A stretch of DNA of 64,000 bases, from contig AP014683.1 in the NCBI GenBank assembly GCA_000828975.1, positions 1,131,520 through 1,195,519 on the forward strand, in the 5' to 3' direction. The DNA is from Burkholderiales bacterium GJ-E10. GTDB taxonomy: Bacteria > Pseudomonadota > Gammaproteobacteria > Burkholderiales > Burkholderiaceae_F. Each line of letters begins with the position of its first letter. Position 1 is the first letter of the stretch. Shown piece by piece: positions 54,135-62,184 of the stretch. The position numbers and the translations under genes were made by a program. The notes under the pieces were generated by a model. It was not told the DNA's origin and ran no database searches. It was given only the letters and a program-made list of their open reading frames with translations.

Positions 54135-56294
54135 ATGGCAGAACGATTGAATATCACTCGTGGCGTAAACAAGAAGCCTGTCGCGACAGACGCTTTAGAG
54201 CAGAGTTTTGACAACTTGCAGGAAATGCAGGGTGAGGTCTTTACAGGTTACCCATTGATCGCCACCCCCGATGGCAAGTACTCGATAGATGCCACCTTGG
54301 TGAGCCCATCCAAGGGAATCGTGTTATTCGACTTGATCGAAGGGCCAGACGTCGAGGGGTACACGGAACGTCAGGACGATTTAGCAAACAAGATCGAAGC
54401 ACGGCTGAAGCTGCACCGCGAATTGGTCAAAGGGCGTAAGTTGCTGGTGCCGCTCTCGGTCATGTCATTTGCTCCGGGAATCGCCAATGTCGAGGCCGTG
54501 GCGGTAGAGGGTTATCCGATCGTCAATGAGGAGGGGCTAGCTGCTGCTCTGAATGGAATAGATTGGGCGGATGGTAGCGATGAACTTTACCGAATGACGC
54601 TATCGGCCATTGAGAGCCTCAGCAGCATTCGGAAAAGTCGCTCCAAGCGCGAAGTTCACCGCGAAGACTCCCGTGGTGCCAAACTCAAACGTCTCGAAGA
54701 TTCCATTGCGACGCTTGATCACCGACAAAACAAGGCTGTCATCGAGACGGTAGAGGGTGTTCAACGTATCCGGGGGCTAGCCGGCTCGGGCAAGACCATC
54801 GTGTTGGCACTCAAAGCTGCCTATCTTCATACGCAGCATCCTGACTGGCGTATTGCCGTAACTTTCCATACTCGTTCCCTCAAAGGGCAGTTCCGCCGTT
54901 TGATTAACAATTTTTGTGTTGAGCAGAGCGGTGAGGAACCGGATTGGACGAAAATTCGAGTTGTCAACGCCTGGGGGGCGCCGGGAGGTGATGCTAGAGA
55001 TGGCATTTACTATGAGTATTGCCGGGCGACTGGAACGGAGTTTTTTGATTTCAAGAGTGCATCCTACAAGTTTGGGGGGAGTGAGAGCGCCTTTGACGGA
55101 GCCTGCCAAGCTGCACTAGCAACCGCTTCGGATACAGCGCAACTCTACGACGTCATCCTTGCGGATGAGGCACAGGACTTTGCGCCAAGTTTTTTGAAGC
55201 TTTGCTATTCCATGCTGAAGTCACCGAAGCGGCTGGTTTATGCCTACGACGAACTTCAGAACCTCTCAGGAACGTCCCTTCCGCCGCCGGAGGAAATCTT
55301 CGGCAACGATGCGAATGGACAACCGCTGGTCACGTTCGGTAACGACCGCAGGCGAGACGTGATTCTGCAGAAATGCTACCGAAACTCGCGCCCGGTTCTG
55401 GTATCCGCCCACGGGCTTGGCTTCGGTATTTACCGAGATGCCCCACAAGGCACTGAGACCGGCTTGGTTCAGATGTTTGATTACCCAGCGCTCTGGGAGG
55501 AGATTGGCTACAAGGTTCAGAGCGGGCAATTGATGAAGGGACAGCATATTGTTCTGGAGCGCACCACCGAAACCAGTCCAAGGTTTCTGGAAGAGCACTC
55601 CGATATTGACGATCTTGTGCAATTCATAAAGTTCGATAATGAAGCGCAGCAGAACGCCTGGCTCGTTCGTCAGATTCAATCAAACTTGAACGACGATGAA
55701 CTTCGCCACGATGACATCATTGTGATCCACTCCGACCCGCGGACTGCCCGTGGTGTTACTGGCCCTATTCGTAGGCAACTTTTCGAGGCTGGAGTTCAGA
55801 CCCATTTGGCTGGCGTTGATACGGATGCGGACGTGTTTTTCCGAGGCGATACCCCCTCAGTAACATTCACGGGCATTTACCGCGCAAAGGGTAATGAGGC
55901 CGGCATGGTCTACGTTATCAATGCTCAGGACTGCAATGGATCAGGCACAGGCCTTGCCAGTTTGCGTAACCGTCTCTTCACGGCAATCACTCGAAGCAAG
56001 GCGTGGGTTCGCATCATAGGTTATGGCCCCCGGATGCAAGGATTGATCGACGAGTTTTCCGCGCTGAAGCAGCGTGGCTTCGTCTTGGATTTCTACTATC
56101 CCAACGATGCCTTGCTAGGCAAATTGCGCATTGTTCACCGCGATTTGTCTCCACAAGAGCGGCAGCGTCTTGAACGAAGAAAGAGCCAGCTTGCCGATCT
56201 TTTGGGTGATCTCGAGAGTGGTGAACTACACCCGGAAGACCTCGATGAGGCGACCCGCGAAAAACTCAAAAGGTTCCTTGGGAGTAGTGAATGA
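54135..56294 (+). CDS. NERD-like/SF1 helicase
   Basis: A 719-aa protein from ATG 54135 (54120 is an alternative). Residues about 20-110 look like a NERD-type nuclease-related domain (GKYSIDATLVSPSKGIVLFD). The SF1 helicase has Walker A RGLAGSGKTIVLAL (about 214-221), Walker B VILADEAQDF and C-terminal FTGIYRAKGNEAGMVYVINA, LRNRLFTAITRSKAWVRIIG. The GC content is lower than the preceding genes, so it may have joined the block separately. It overlaps the next gene by 4 nt. Confidence 0.88.
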   Translation: MAERLNITRGVNKKPVATDALEQSFDNLQEMQGEVFTGYPLIATPDGKYSIDATLVSPSKGIVLFDLIEGPDVEGYTERQDDLANKIEARLKLHRELVKGRKLLVPLSVMSFAPGIANVEAVAVEGYPIVNEEGLAAALNGIDWADGSDELYRMTLSAIESLSSIRKSRSKREVHREDSRGAKLKRLEDSIATLDHRQNKAVIETVEGVQRIRGLAGSGKTIVLALKAAYLHTQHPDWRIAVTFHTRSLKGQFRRLINNFCVEQSGEEPDWTKIRVVNAWGAPGGDARDGIYYEYCRATGTEFFDFKSASYKFGGSESAFDGACQAALATASDTAQLYDVILADEAQDFAPSFLKLCYSMLKSPKRLVYAYDELQNLSGTSLPPPEEIFGNDANGQPLVTFGNDRRRDVILQKCYRNSRPVLVSAHGLGFGIYRDAPQGTETGLVQMFDYPALWEEIGYKVQSGQLMKGQHIVLERTTETSPRFLEEHSDIDDLVQFIKFDNEAQQNAWLVRQIQSNLNDDELRHDDIIVIHSDPRTARGVTGPIRRQLFEAGVQTHLAGVDTDADVFFRGDTPSVTFTGIYRAKGNEAGMVYVINAQDCNGSGTGLASLRNRLFTAITRSKAWVRIIGYGPRMQGLIDEFSALKQRGFVLDFYYPNDALLGKLRIVHRDLSPQERQRLERRKSQLADLLGDLESGELHPEDLDEATREKLKRFLGSSE

Positions 56295-56962
56295 TGGCGC
56301 TTACTCCAAAGAGCATCAAAGAAGATATCGATGGATTGATTTCTGAATTGATCGGGAAGGGAGTTTGTGACGACTCAAATTTCTCTGCAATTCGATCATC
56401 AGGTGGCAAGGCAGACGTTACCTTCAGTGGCTCGGAGCATGTTTCCATTGCACTCGGTGATATCGAATACGCCGAGATTTATCGTGAACTGGCTGACAAG
56501 CGTTCATACAGCATGAGGCTTGTCGATGGCGCATTGCTCCAGATGATGTACCGCATCGAAGGCGATGATCTGCTACAGCACAGGCTTGCGTTCTATCCTT
56601 CGCCAAACCTGTTGCCGTTTCAAGATGATCCGGACGCTTATATGCGAGACGAGCTGTTTATCGAGATAGTTCAGCGAAGGATCGTTCCATTCCCTTTGCG
56701 TTTTGATTTTGATGCGCGGGAAGGTGTTTCCGTCGATGTTGCTCATCCCAAGAGCCATCTTACATTGGGCGATGTAAAGGGGTGCCGCATTCCTGTCTCG
56801 GCACCGTTGACACCTCGGTGGTTCGTCGAATTTATCTTGCGAAATTTCTACCAAACAGATACGCATGATTTCGTCGGTAGTCTGCCTCGACACAAGATAA
56901 AGTTCCCAACGTCCATCACTGCAAATGAGACAGGTCTCATGCATATGGTCATCCCGTACTAG
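56291..56962 (+). CDS. DUF2290 domain protein
   Basis: A 223-aa protein. EYAEIYRELADKRSYSMRLV, DGALLQMMYRIEGDDLLQHR and LAFYPSPNLLPFQDDPDAYM with VPFPLRFDFDAREG are the DUF2290 pattern; the end reads PLTPRWFVEFILRNFYQ. It is coupled to the NERD-SF1 helicase. DUF2290 genes are often found beside such helicases in defence islands; function unknown. Confidence 0.85.
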   Translation: MMALTPKSIKEDIDGLISELIGKGVCDDSNFSAIRSSGGKADVTFSGSEHVSIALGDIEYAEIYRELADKRSYSMRLVDGALLQMMYRIEGDDLLQHRLAFYPSPNLLPFQDDPDAYMRDELFIEIVQRRIVPFPLRFDFDAREGVSVDVAHPKSHLTLGDVKGCRIPVSAPLTPRWFVEFILRNFYQTDTHDFVGSLPRHKIKFPTSITANETGLMHMVIPY

Positions 56963-57063
56963 ACAAAGTGTGAAAGCCGCTAGCCCGGATGCGCGCCAGG
57001 ATGACAGGGGGATGACAAGACTGCACCAGGATAATGAAGCCGAGCCGTTCTTCATTACTTAGG

Positions 57064-57160
57064 ACGTGGAGGCTGAGTTGACCGCCGCCGGTTACGAGTT
57101 CTTGGCGCCGGGCCATGCGCGAACAGCGAGCATCCGCGATCTGTTTGGCTGGCAGCTAGG
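57064..57160 (+). pseudogene. Truncated gene remnant cut by IS5
   Basis: Reads DVEAELTAAGYEFLAPGHAR, TASIRDLFGW in one frame with no start. It ends where the IS5-like sequence begins (GGGATAGTGTTCAAAAAGGC). It resembles the tail of a lost gene, but the family is not recognised. Confidence 0.4.
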
Positions 57161-57224
57161 GATAGTGTTCAAAAAGGCTGCCGCGCCCCTGGCGCCGTGA
57201 CGACGCCGCCAAGACAATGTGCCC

Positions 57225-57880
57225 ATGAAACAAGCTGACCTTGGGCTGGACCTGACGAGCCGCAAGACCCGCAAGGGCAAGTTCCTGGACGAGATGGAGC
57301 GCGTGGTGCCGTGGGCGCAGTTGCTGGCGCTGATCGAGCCGCACGCACCGCGCAAGGAGCGAGGCCGGCCGCCGTTCGGCGCCGAGGTCATGCTGCGCAT
57401 TCACTTCTGCAGCAATGGTTCGGGCTGTCGGACGTGGCGATGGAAGAGGCGCTGTTTGACGTTCCGCTGTACCGCCAGTTTGCCGGGCTCGGCGGCATGA
57501 ACCGCCTGCCCGACCGTGTGAGCATCCTGCGCTTTCGGCACCTGCTGGAGCAGCATGATCTGGCGCCCAAGATGCTTGAGGCCGTGAACGCCACGCTGGC
57601 GGCCAAGGGGCTGATGCTCAAGGAAGGCACGGCGGTCGATGCCTCGCTGATCGCCGCGCCCAGCTCGACGAAGAACAACACGGGCACGCGCGACCCGGAG
57701 ATGCACCAGACCAAGAAGGGCAACCAGTGGTACTTCGGCATGAAGTGCCACATCGGTGTCGACGCCGACAGCGGCCTGGTCCACACGGTGGTCGGCACCT
57801 CGGCCAACGTCAACGACGTGACCCAGGCGCATGCTCTCGTGCATGGCGAGGAAGCAGACGTGTTTGCCGATGCCGGCTAG
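57225..57880 (+). pseudogene. IS5 family transposase, frameshifted and truncated
   Basis: The first frame reads LGLDLTSRKTRKGKFLDEME and PFGAEVMLRIHF; at about 57408 one base is missing and the next frame continues QQWFGLSDVAMEEALFDVPL, KEGTAVDASLIAAPSSTKNN and YFGMKCHIGVDADSGLVHTV. After VFADAG it stops; the last Asp/Glu part of the catalytic site is missing. So it is a dead IS5 copy. Confidence 0.88.
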
Positions 57881-58023
57881 GCGAGACGTTGGCCGAGGCC
57901 ATCAACCGCCACCAGAGCAAGCCATGTTCACCCTCATGATCTGAGCGTGGTATTTCACATGGCATCGACTCTGGTGATTTGGCGTAGTGCATTGATTGGA
58001 ATGAAAATTTAGTGCTTGTTTAT

Positions 58024-58035
58024 GATCGAGTGGGA
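58024..58035 (+). other. attR core of the guaA island
   Basis: GATCGAGTGGGA, followed by GTAG where guaA has ATGA; identical to the last codons of guaA at 40327-40338. It marks the right end of a 17.7-kb element. Confidence 0.65.
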
Positions 58036-58143
58036 GTAGGGGGTCTTTCGAGATCTATCGGGGTCGATCGAAAAATCGGCGTCAGATGAGGCGAAACCGT
58101 CACTGCTGTTGATCTATCGAGCTACATCATCAACGGCAGTGCG

Positions 58144-58452
58144 TCAGCGCGAGGGCGTTCCCTGGCTCAAGTCCCAGAACGTTTCCTGCCATTTGGAGAT
58201 GCGCCCCTCGGTTCCGCAGACGGGGCAGCGCCAGACAACGACATCGTCCTCGGTGATGCCGGTCTCGACGACGCGATGGTCACGCTTGCGGCACTTGAAG
58301 CAGGCCGGGCCCGGCACGTCTTCGGATCGATCGAAGTCGGAGGCATGTGCAACCACGGCAGTCAGGAAGTCCGCCATCTTGCGGGCCGGTCCCCGCTCGG
58401 GTGCGATCGAGCCCTTCGAGTCGAGGTAGTGGGTCAGGTCGATGATGAACAT
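58144..58452 (-). CDS. Zinc-ribbon hypothetical protein, 102 aa
   Basis: PACFKCRKRDHRVVETGITE and VVVWRCPVCGTEGRISKWQE contain two CxxC pairs, a zinc ribbon. The C-terminus WDLSQGTPSR is basic. It lies directly downstream of the AbiEii remnant on the same strand. Not assigned to a family. Confidence 0.65.
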   Translation of the reverse strand: MFIIDLTHYLDSKGSIAPERGPARKMADFLTAVVAHASDFDRSEDVPGPACFKCRKRDHRVVETGITEDDVVVWRCPVCGTEGRISKWQETFWDLSQGTPSR

Positions 58453-58463
58453 AGGTCAGGCTG

Positions 58464-59056
58464 CTAAGCATTGGCTTTCTGCTGAATTGCTCGACAGCGC
58501 TCCAGCAGGGCTTCGAAGGGTTCGGCGTCATCGAGAAACAACCCGTCGTCGACCATGTGCTGATAGTCGGCCGCCAATTTGGCTAACGCGCTGTCATCAG
58601 GTTCGCAGTGGCTTTCTCCCAGAAGGTGCGCTCGGGGCGCATCACCTGGGGTGTTGCAACGGGGAATTCCACGTTCTGCAGATGCTCGGCCGCATCGCAG
58701 CGGATCGTGCGGGGTTCGCTGGGCTCGCCGGTCGAGCGGGCGCCGAACTCCAGCATGACGGCGGGCGCGACATAGCCGGTACCAGTGGTCAGCGGTGTGT
58801 AGTCGATGAACACCTTTTCGCCCTCGGACCGCACCGTTGCCGGCAGACCATGCTGTTCAAGGTCGTGCGTGAGCCGTGGCACGATCTCGGCGGCGACCCA
58901 GTCCGAGAGGCGCGCCCGAATTTCCTTGCTCCATTTTTTCTCCTGGCTCTTGCTGGTCGGCAGTGGCGTGTCTGCCTCGCCCACCAAATCGCCAGCGATA
59001 GCGCGGATGTCGTAGGTCGGGTCCACGTCTTCGGAGAAGCGCCGGATGACACGGTA
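58464..59056 (-). pseudogene. AbiEii-type nucleotidyltransferase toxin, internally deleted
   Basis: The minus strand reads YRVIRRFSEDVDPTYDIRAI, EKKWSKEIRARLSDWVAAEI and RPERTFWEKAT, the AbiEii/AbiGii toxin pattern. After about 58600 it jumps frame to LAADYQHMVDDGLFLDDAEP and ALLERCRAIQQKANA, the C-terminal end. The N-terminal start and a central piece are lost. No AbiEi antitoxin is present. Confidence 0.75.
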
Positions 59057-59424
59057 GGGGATATTTCTCGAGGCGTCGATAGGGCAAGAACGCGACCGTG
59101 CTCCGAGAGACACTGGACCTCCTTCGACGGCGTTTCGCCGATGACGACGTGACCGATGGGTATCGCAAGGACGGGCCGGTTTCCGTGGCCAATTTCGAAC
59201 TGGGCGAGGGCGTTGCGTCAGCGCCAAGCGAGCGACGTAATCGAACAACTCTTGGCACGAATCGGATAGGGGGCGGCGTGGCGATTAAAGCAATTTCCGT
59301 GGGCATGAACAAACACCTCGACGCGACGATTCCCGAACCGGGCGGCGCCCGCCGCGGTGCGACGGCGTTGTGGGCGTTGTTCACACACACTCTCGAAGGC
59401 CTGGCCGGCTGACTGCCTGCAGAC
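59057..59424. other. Non-coding stretch, nothing recognised
   Basis: About 370 bp between the AbiEii remnant and the aquaporin gene. Open frames on both strands are not protein-like. Confidence 0.4.
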
Positions 59425-60252
59425 ATGGACCAAAGAGAGCAGCCTTTCCCCTGGATGCTTTACGGCGCAGAACTGATCGGCACAGCCCTGCTCGTCGCGG
59501 GCGGACTGTCGATTGTGATCCTGGATTTTGGCCAGGGCAGTCCCGTGGCTCGGCTGTTGCCGGACGCCGGCGCACGGCGGCTGATCACCGGCTTTCTGTT
59601 CGGCACGACCGGCGCCTTGATCGCGCTCTCGCCGCTTGGCAAGGAGAGCGGAGCGCATATCAACCCGGCCGTTACCTTGGCCTTCTGGTTGATGGGCAAG
59701 CTCAAGGCCCGTCACCTGCTGGGCTATGTATTGGCGCAGCTTGCCGGGGCGGCAGCAGGAGCGCTGCCCCTGCTGGCCTGGGGGGCGATGGGACGCAGCA
59801 TCGACTTCGGTGCAACCTTCCCGAATCCCGGTTATGCCGTGGGTTGGGCATTGCTGGGCGAGACGGTGACCACGTTCGCCCTGATATTGTGCTTGTTCTT
59901 CTTCCTCCAGCACCGGCGTTTGCGGAGCTTTACGCCGGCGCTGTTCCCCTTCCTTTACGCGGTCATGGTATTCGCCGAGGCGAACCTATCCGGGACCAGC
60001 ACCAACCCGGCCCGCAGCTTCGGCCCGGCTCTGATTTCTGGTGACTGGCACGGCTGGTGGGTGTACTGGCTTGGGCCATTGCTGGGGACCTTGCTCGGGG
60101 TTGCGGTGTTCCGAATGGCCGGCCGGTATTGGTCCACTATCCCGGTGGCCAAGCTGCACCATTTCGAGCACGTGAGCACGATCCCGCTTCTTGATGTGCC
60201 GTTGGTCGAGGAATTTGATGGAGTTCCGGCTACCGGTTCCGGCGCTTTGTAG
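59425..60252 (+). CDS. Aquaporin/MIP family channel
   Basis: A 275-aa membrane protein with about six hydrophobic segments. The first half-helix motif is HINPAVTLAFWLMG (NPA) and the second STNPARSFGPALIS (NPA-R). AELIGTALLVAGGLSIVILD and WWVYWLGPLLGTLLGVAVF are family-typical. The C-terminal 45 residues are a soluble tail. Water or small-solute transport is likely; selectivity is not readable with confidence. Confidence 0.9.
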   Translation: MDQREQPFPWMLYGAELIGTALLVAGGLSIVILDFGQGSPVARLLPDAGARRLITGFLFGTTGALIALSPLGKESGAHINPAVTLAFWLMGKLKARHLLGYVLAQLAGAAAGALPLLAWGAMGRSIDFGATFPNPGYAVGWALLGETVTTFALILCLFFFLQHRRLRSFTPALFPFLYAVMVFAEANLSGTSTNPARSFGPALISGDWHGWWVYWLGPLLGTLLGVAVFRMAGRYWSTIPVAKLHHFEHVSTIPLLDVPLVEEFDGVPATGSGAL

Positions 60253-60319
60253 GGAGTGGCGGAAGCGGGAACGGGAAGAAGGCGTGGCCGGCGGGCGGGT
60301 GCTGGCGCGCGATGGCGGA

Positions 60320-61273
60320 TCAGTTGCGATCGGCGAGTCGGTAGCCGTCGGCGGTGCGCTGAAGTCGACCGGCGGCGGTCAGTGCGGCGAGGCGCTCGTA
60401 GAGGGAGGCGTTGCGTACGCGGCATTGGGCGCGCAGAGCGTGGATGCTCATTGGGTTAGCGGCGGCCAGCAGCGCGGCGGTGATGCGTTCGTCGAGGCCG
60501 GCGGGCGGTGGCGGCGGATCGGACGACGGTTGTACGGGTCGCAAGGCCAGTGCATCGCCGTCGGCCCGCAGCTCGAGCTGGATGCCGGGCGGCGACGACG
60601 CGGCGCGATGTTCGATCGTCAGGCTGAGCGCATCGTTTGCGCGGCGCAGGTACAGGTTCGAGTCGCCCCAGGCGTGGAACTCGGAGGAGCCGCGCAGCGC
60701 CTGGCCGGCGCGCATGGCGCCGGCGGATTTGCGTGCATGGTGCACCAGCAGCACGGAAGCGGCGTAGCGGCGCTGCAACTCGCGCAGGTAGGCGAGCAGA
60801 GGGGCTACCTCGCCGCTGGCGTTCTCGTCGATGCGATGCAGGCGCACGAAGGGGTCGAGGATCAGCAGGCGCGGTTGCAGTTCGGCGACGGTGCGCTCGA
60901 GGGCCGCGCGATCGGCCGGCAGGTCGAGTCGCAGGATGGGCGCGGTGATCACCTGCACGTCCAACTCGGCCAGCCGACAGCCGGCGGCGGCGCAGATGCC
61001 ATCGAGCCGCTGGCGCACGACGTGCGAGGCATCCTCGGCCGCGTATAGCAGCACCCTGCCGGGATTGGGCACGGCGAAGCGCCGCAGGCAAGGGCGACCC
61101 GAGGCGACCGCCACGGCCAAGTCGAGCGCGAGGAAGCTCTTGCAGCACTTGGGCTCGCCGCCGACGATGCCCACCGCCTGCTCGGCCCAGAGTTCGCTGA
61201 CCAGCCAGCGCTGCGCGTCGGGCCGCTGGGCCAAGCGCCAGGCCGGCTCGACCGGCAGCGTCGCGGTGCTCAC
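60320..61273 (-). CDS. RepA-like AAA ATPase
   Basis: A 317-aa P-loop protein from GTG 61273. The Walker A reads GIVGGEPKCCKSFLALDLAV, in which the usual G before K is Cys. Other parts are VLLYAAEDASHVVRQRLDGI, LLILDPFVRLHRIDENASGE (Walker B) and VLLVHHARKSAGAMRAGQAL. It resembles hexameric replicative helicases of plasmid RepA/AAA_25 type. The C-terminus is a winged helix (LRAQCRVRNASLYERLAALT). Its start overlaps the stop of an upstream gene that IS66 has cut. Confidence 0.82.
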   Translation of the reverse strand: MSTATLPVEPAWRLAQRPDAQRWLVSELWAEQAVGIVGGEPKCCKSFLALDLAVAVASGRPCLRRFAVPNPGRVLLYAAEDASHVVRQRLDGICAAAGCRLAELDVQVITAPILRLDLPADRAALERTVAELQPRLLILDPFVRLHRIDENASGEVAPLLAYLRELQRRYAASVLLVHHARKSAGAMRAGQALRGSSEFHAWGDSNLYLRRANDALSLTIEHRAASSPPGIQLELRADGDALALRPVQPSSDPPPPPAGLDERITAALLAAANPMSIHALRAQCRVRNASLYERLAALTAAGRLQRTADGYRLADRN

Positions 61274-61333
61274 CGCCGGCGCGCCGCCATCTTGAGCTGC
61301 GCCGGGGCCGGCGCTGCGAAGGTCTCGAAGAAC
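61270..61333 (-). pseudogene. 3' end of a gene interrupted by IS66
   Basis: The last codons read TFFETFAAPAPAQLKMAARR and stop at a TGA overlapping the GTG of the RepA-like gene. Everything upstream is IS66, so the rest of this gene should lie beyond the right edge. The coupling suggests it was the first gene of the RepA operon. Confidence 0.5.
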
Positions 61334-61410
61334 GTAACTGTCCGGGAATCGACCGCATAGGCAACGGCGGTTGACGCGGGCATCGTTCCGTCTTTTTCGG
61401 GAGACGGACG

Positions 61411-61779
61411 GTGGAGTCGGAATCGGTTGATCTTGGGTGGACCCGCAAGCGTGCGCGGCGCGATGAGGAAACCTGGAATGGGTTGATCGCGGAGCAGCGT
61501 GCGTCTGGGCAGACGGTATCGGCGTTTTGCGCGCAACGCGGCGTACCCCGCAGCAGTTTCGGCAAATGGCGCAAGCGCCTGGGTGCGGCGCCGACGAAGG
61601 GGAATCGAACCCCGGCGGGCAAGGGGTTCTTGCCATTACCCATCCGCGAGAGCGCACCGCAACCTACGGAATCCGTATCGGTCGAGTTGAACGTCGGTGC
61701 GATGCGGATTCGCGTCTCGGGTGCCGCAGCGGGCAGAATCGTCGATTCGATCCTTGCGCGCATTGCGACGCCGGCATGA
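61411..61779 (+). CDS. tnpA: IS66 TnpA
   Basis: A 122-aa HTH protein: DEETWNGLIAEQRASGQTVS, AFCAQRGVPRSSFGKWRKRL. The C-terminus has VSVELNVGAMRIRVSG, typical of IS66 TnpA. It overlaps tnpB by 4 nt (ATGA). Confidence 0.9.
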   Translation: MESESVDLGWTRKRARRDEETWNGLIAEQRASGQTVSAFCAQRGVPRSSFGKWRKRLGAAPTKGNRTPAGKGFLPLPIRESAPQPTESVSVELNVGAMRIRVSGAAAGRIVDSILARIATPA

Positions 61780-62123
61780 TTCTGTCGCCCGCGGTACAAG
61801 CGTTCGTATACCGCGACGTGGTGGATATGCGCCGCGGGGTCGATGGTCTTCTGCGCCTGGTGACGGATGCGTTTTCGCACTCCGCCTTCAGCGGCCATGT
61901 GTTCGTCTTTATCGGAAGCCGCCGAGACAAGGTCAAGATGCTGTGGTGGCACAGCACCGGTTTCGTGATGCTCTACAAGCGCCTGGAACGGGGGCGGTTT
62001 CCGGCACCGCACATGCTGGCCTCGCGTGGTTTGTCGATGGCTGAACTCATGGCGTTTCTCGAGGGAATCGACCTCTCGCGCGCAAAGCGCATCGCACACG
62101 TGAACGCATCGCGCGTCGCGTAG
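61776..62123 (+). CDS. tnpB: IS66 TnpB
   Basis: A 115-aa protein: VQAFVYRDVVDMRRGVDGLL, HVFVFIGSRRDKVKMLWWHS, TGFVMLYKRLERGRFPAP are the IS66 Orf2 signature. It is required with TnpA and TnpC for transposition. Confidence 0.95.
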   Translation: MILSPAVQAFVYRDVVDMRRGVDGLLRLVTDAFSHSAFSGHVFVFIGSRRDKVKMLWWHSTGFVMLYKRLERGRFPAPHMLASRGLSMAELMAFLEGIDLSRAKRIAHVNASRVA

Positions 62124-62184
62124 TTTTTCTCGTTGATCGCGGTTGCGCTGTCAACGTGGCGCGGCATGCATCCGTTTTGGATGC

